Below, piece after piece: positions 63,376 through 64,000 of a stretch of DNA of 64,000 bases. Source of the stretch: Heliocybe sulcata. Taxonomy: Eukaryota > Basidiomycota > Agaricomycetes > Gloeophyllales > Gloeophyllaceae. Within the stretch, counting starts at the first letter, position 1, and each line of letters opens with the position of its first letter. The translations under genes were made by a program, and so were the position numbers. The DNA lies in assembly GCA_004369045.1 (NCBI GenBank), contig ML213505.1, positions 1,361,849 to 1,425,848 of the forward strand. Direction: 5' to 3'. Under the pieces are notes generated by a model. That model ran no database searches, was not told the DNA's origin, and saw nothing but the letters and a program-made list of their open reading frames with translations.

Positions 63376-64000
63376 TTAAACTTCTAGCTCAGTGGGAGTA
63401 GGAGAAGGAAGAGGCACACGTGCCGGAGACATAGGATGACCGGCTTCAGTGGAGGCAACCTCGTACGAAGCATGACGCTGGAAAGGGTTGCGCGTCTGGA
63501 AGCGCGAGACAGGTGACGCTTTGATGCAAGAGTCAGAATTACGTGGAAGGAAGACAGCGAGGCTACTCACAGAGAACGCTCGGGTGGAAAGCACCAGGCT
63601 CCAAGGTCTCGTGCGCCGTGTTAACATTCTCCTTGTCCCTCAGAAGTTTATGCGGAGTCTTGCGACCGCTGACAATGCGGTCAATCTCTCCCAACATGAC
63701 AGGGCTAGGAGAGTTGCTGAGATTGTGAAGCGCATGCATTTGCGGGGACCGCTCGGCCAAAGCGGGCCTCAAGAGCGTTGGCCCATGACGAGCTCGAAAG
63801 AGCGGCGAAGATGGTGAAAAGAGTGACGACGGTCTCAGTATAGACAAAAACTCCTCCAATGCCTCGGAGGGAAGACCGGACCTGCAAGCAAGGAGTCAGA
63901 TAATCTGGCGTTGCCGTCTCGCTGGTTAAGCGCCTGGATGGTAACTGACCGCGACGGTGCCCGAGGAGAAGCAGAGTCCCGCCCCAGGAATGCTGCAGAA
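63376..64000 (-). CDS. Unidentified protein, C-terminal part, runs off the right edge
   Basis: I read three exons. The edge exon encodes SAAFLGRDSASPRAPSR, the middle exon continues SGLPSEALEEFLSILRPSSL, SNSPSPVMLGEIDRIVSGRK, then RDKENVNTAHETLEPGAFHP, and the last gives SSPVSRFQTRNPFQRHASYE and ends PSPTPTELEV at 63376. Joins are phase-consistent: donor gtcagt with acceptor ttgcag near 63880, donor gtgagt with acceptor caaag at about 63518-63568. Ser/Pro/Arg-rich and probably disordered, as in tails of regulatory or transporter-like proteins. Another frame across the middle exon (TETVVTLFTIFAALSSSSWA) is hydrophobic, but hits stops and does not fit the splice phases. Family unknown. Confidence 0.5.

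Noticed and set aside
1-64000. A new multi-gene defence, biosynthetic or mobile system
   Set aside because: No cluster of tailoring enzymes, no NLR, transposase or integrase motif, and no repeat array was seen; recognisable genes are dispersed housekeeping functions.

Overview
The window is nuclear DNA of a filamentous basidiomycete, most likely an Agaricomycete. Genes are dense and on both strands. Nearly all are cut by many short (about 45-75 nt) GT-AG introns. The gene set is typical of such fungi: a Zn2Cys6 regulator, a secreted GH55 exo-beta-1,3-glucanase, HIS3, MSS51, an Aim25-type scramblase and a fused NADH-type glutamate synthase. I see no rRNA, tRNA, CRISPR or intact mobile element, and no recognisable retroelement or virus-like fossil.

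Layout. 0-5.1 kb: 5' part of mitochondrial SCOT (-), twinfilin (-), and a FYVE protein of the Pep7/Vac1/rabenosyn type (+) divergent from twinfilin. 5.5-6.35 kb: HIS3 (+), which needs an AT-AC intron to keep a metal-binding glutamate. 6.35-7.9 kb: unassigned. 7.9-11.8 kb: a Zn2Cys6 regulator (-). 11.8-16.0 kb: a gene-poor stretch. 16.0-17.6 kb: a CUE-AlkB-GRF protein (-). 17.9-21.5 kb: an M13 metallopeptidase (-), divergent from MSS51 (+, 21.7-23.5). 23.7-26.2 kb: CDC45 (+). 26.6-28.2 kb: scramblase AIM25 (-), divergent from cohesin acetyltransferase ECO1 (+, 28.4-29.85). 30.2-37.0 kb: glutamate synthase GLT1 (-). 37.0-40.0 kb: gene-poor. 40.0-41.5 kb: LST8 (-). 42.37-42.73 kb: a tiny four-exon gene (+). 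44.5-45.4 kb: ALKBH7-type dioxygenase (-). 45.55-46.85 kb: a mitochondrial carrier (+). 46.9-50.2 kb: gene-poor. 50.2-51.7 kb: CHORD-CS co-chaperone (+), tail-to-tail with mitochondrial IF-2 (-, 51.7-54.9). 55.2-58.9 kb: GH55 glucanase (-). 59-61 kb: gene-poor. 61.06-62.8 kb: M24 aminopeptidase-like protein (+). 63.4 kb to the right edge: C-terminal part of an unidentified gene (-).

The genes do not form one pathway. They are housekeeping functions side by side: mitochondrial (SCOT, Mss51, Aim25, IF-2, carrier, ALKBH7), replication/cohesion/repair (Cdc45, Eco1, AlkB-GRF), nitrogen and amino acid metabolism (GLT1, HIS3, and LST8 in TOR signalling), trafficking and actin (Pep7, twinfilin). I found no novel multi-gene system. 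The strongest unusual signals are the AT-AC intron in HIS3, the three-domain AlkB protein, the tiny multi-exon gene, a possible optional in-frame intron in AIM25, and a Trp/Pro-plus-Asp insertion in the M13 peptidase.
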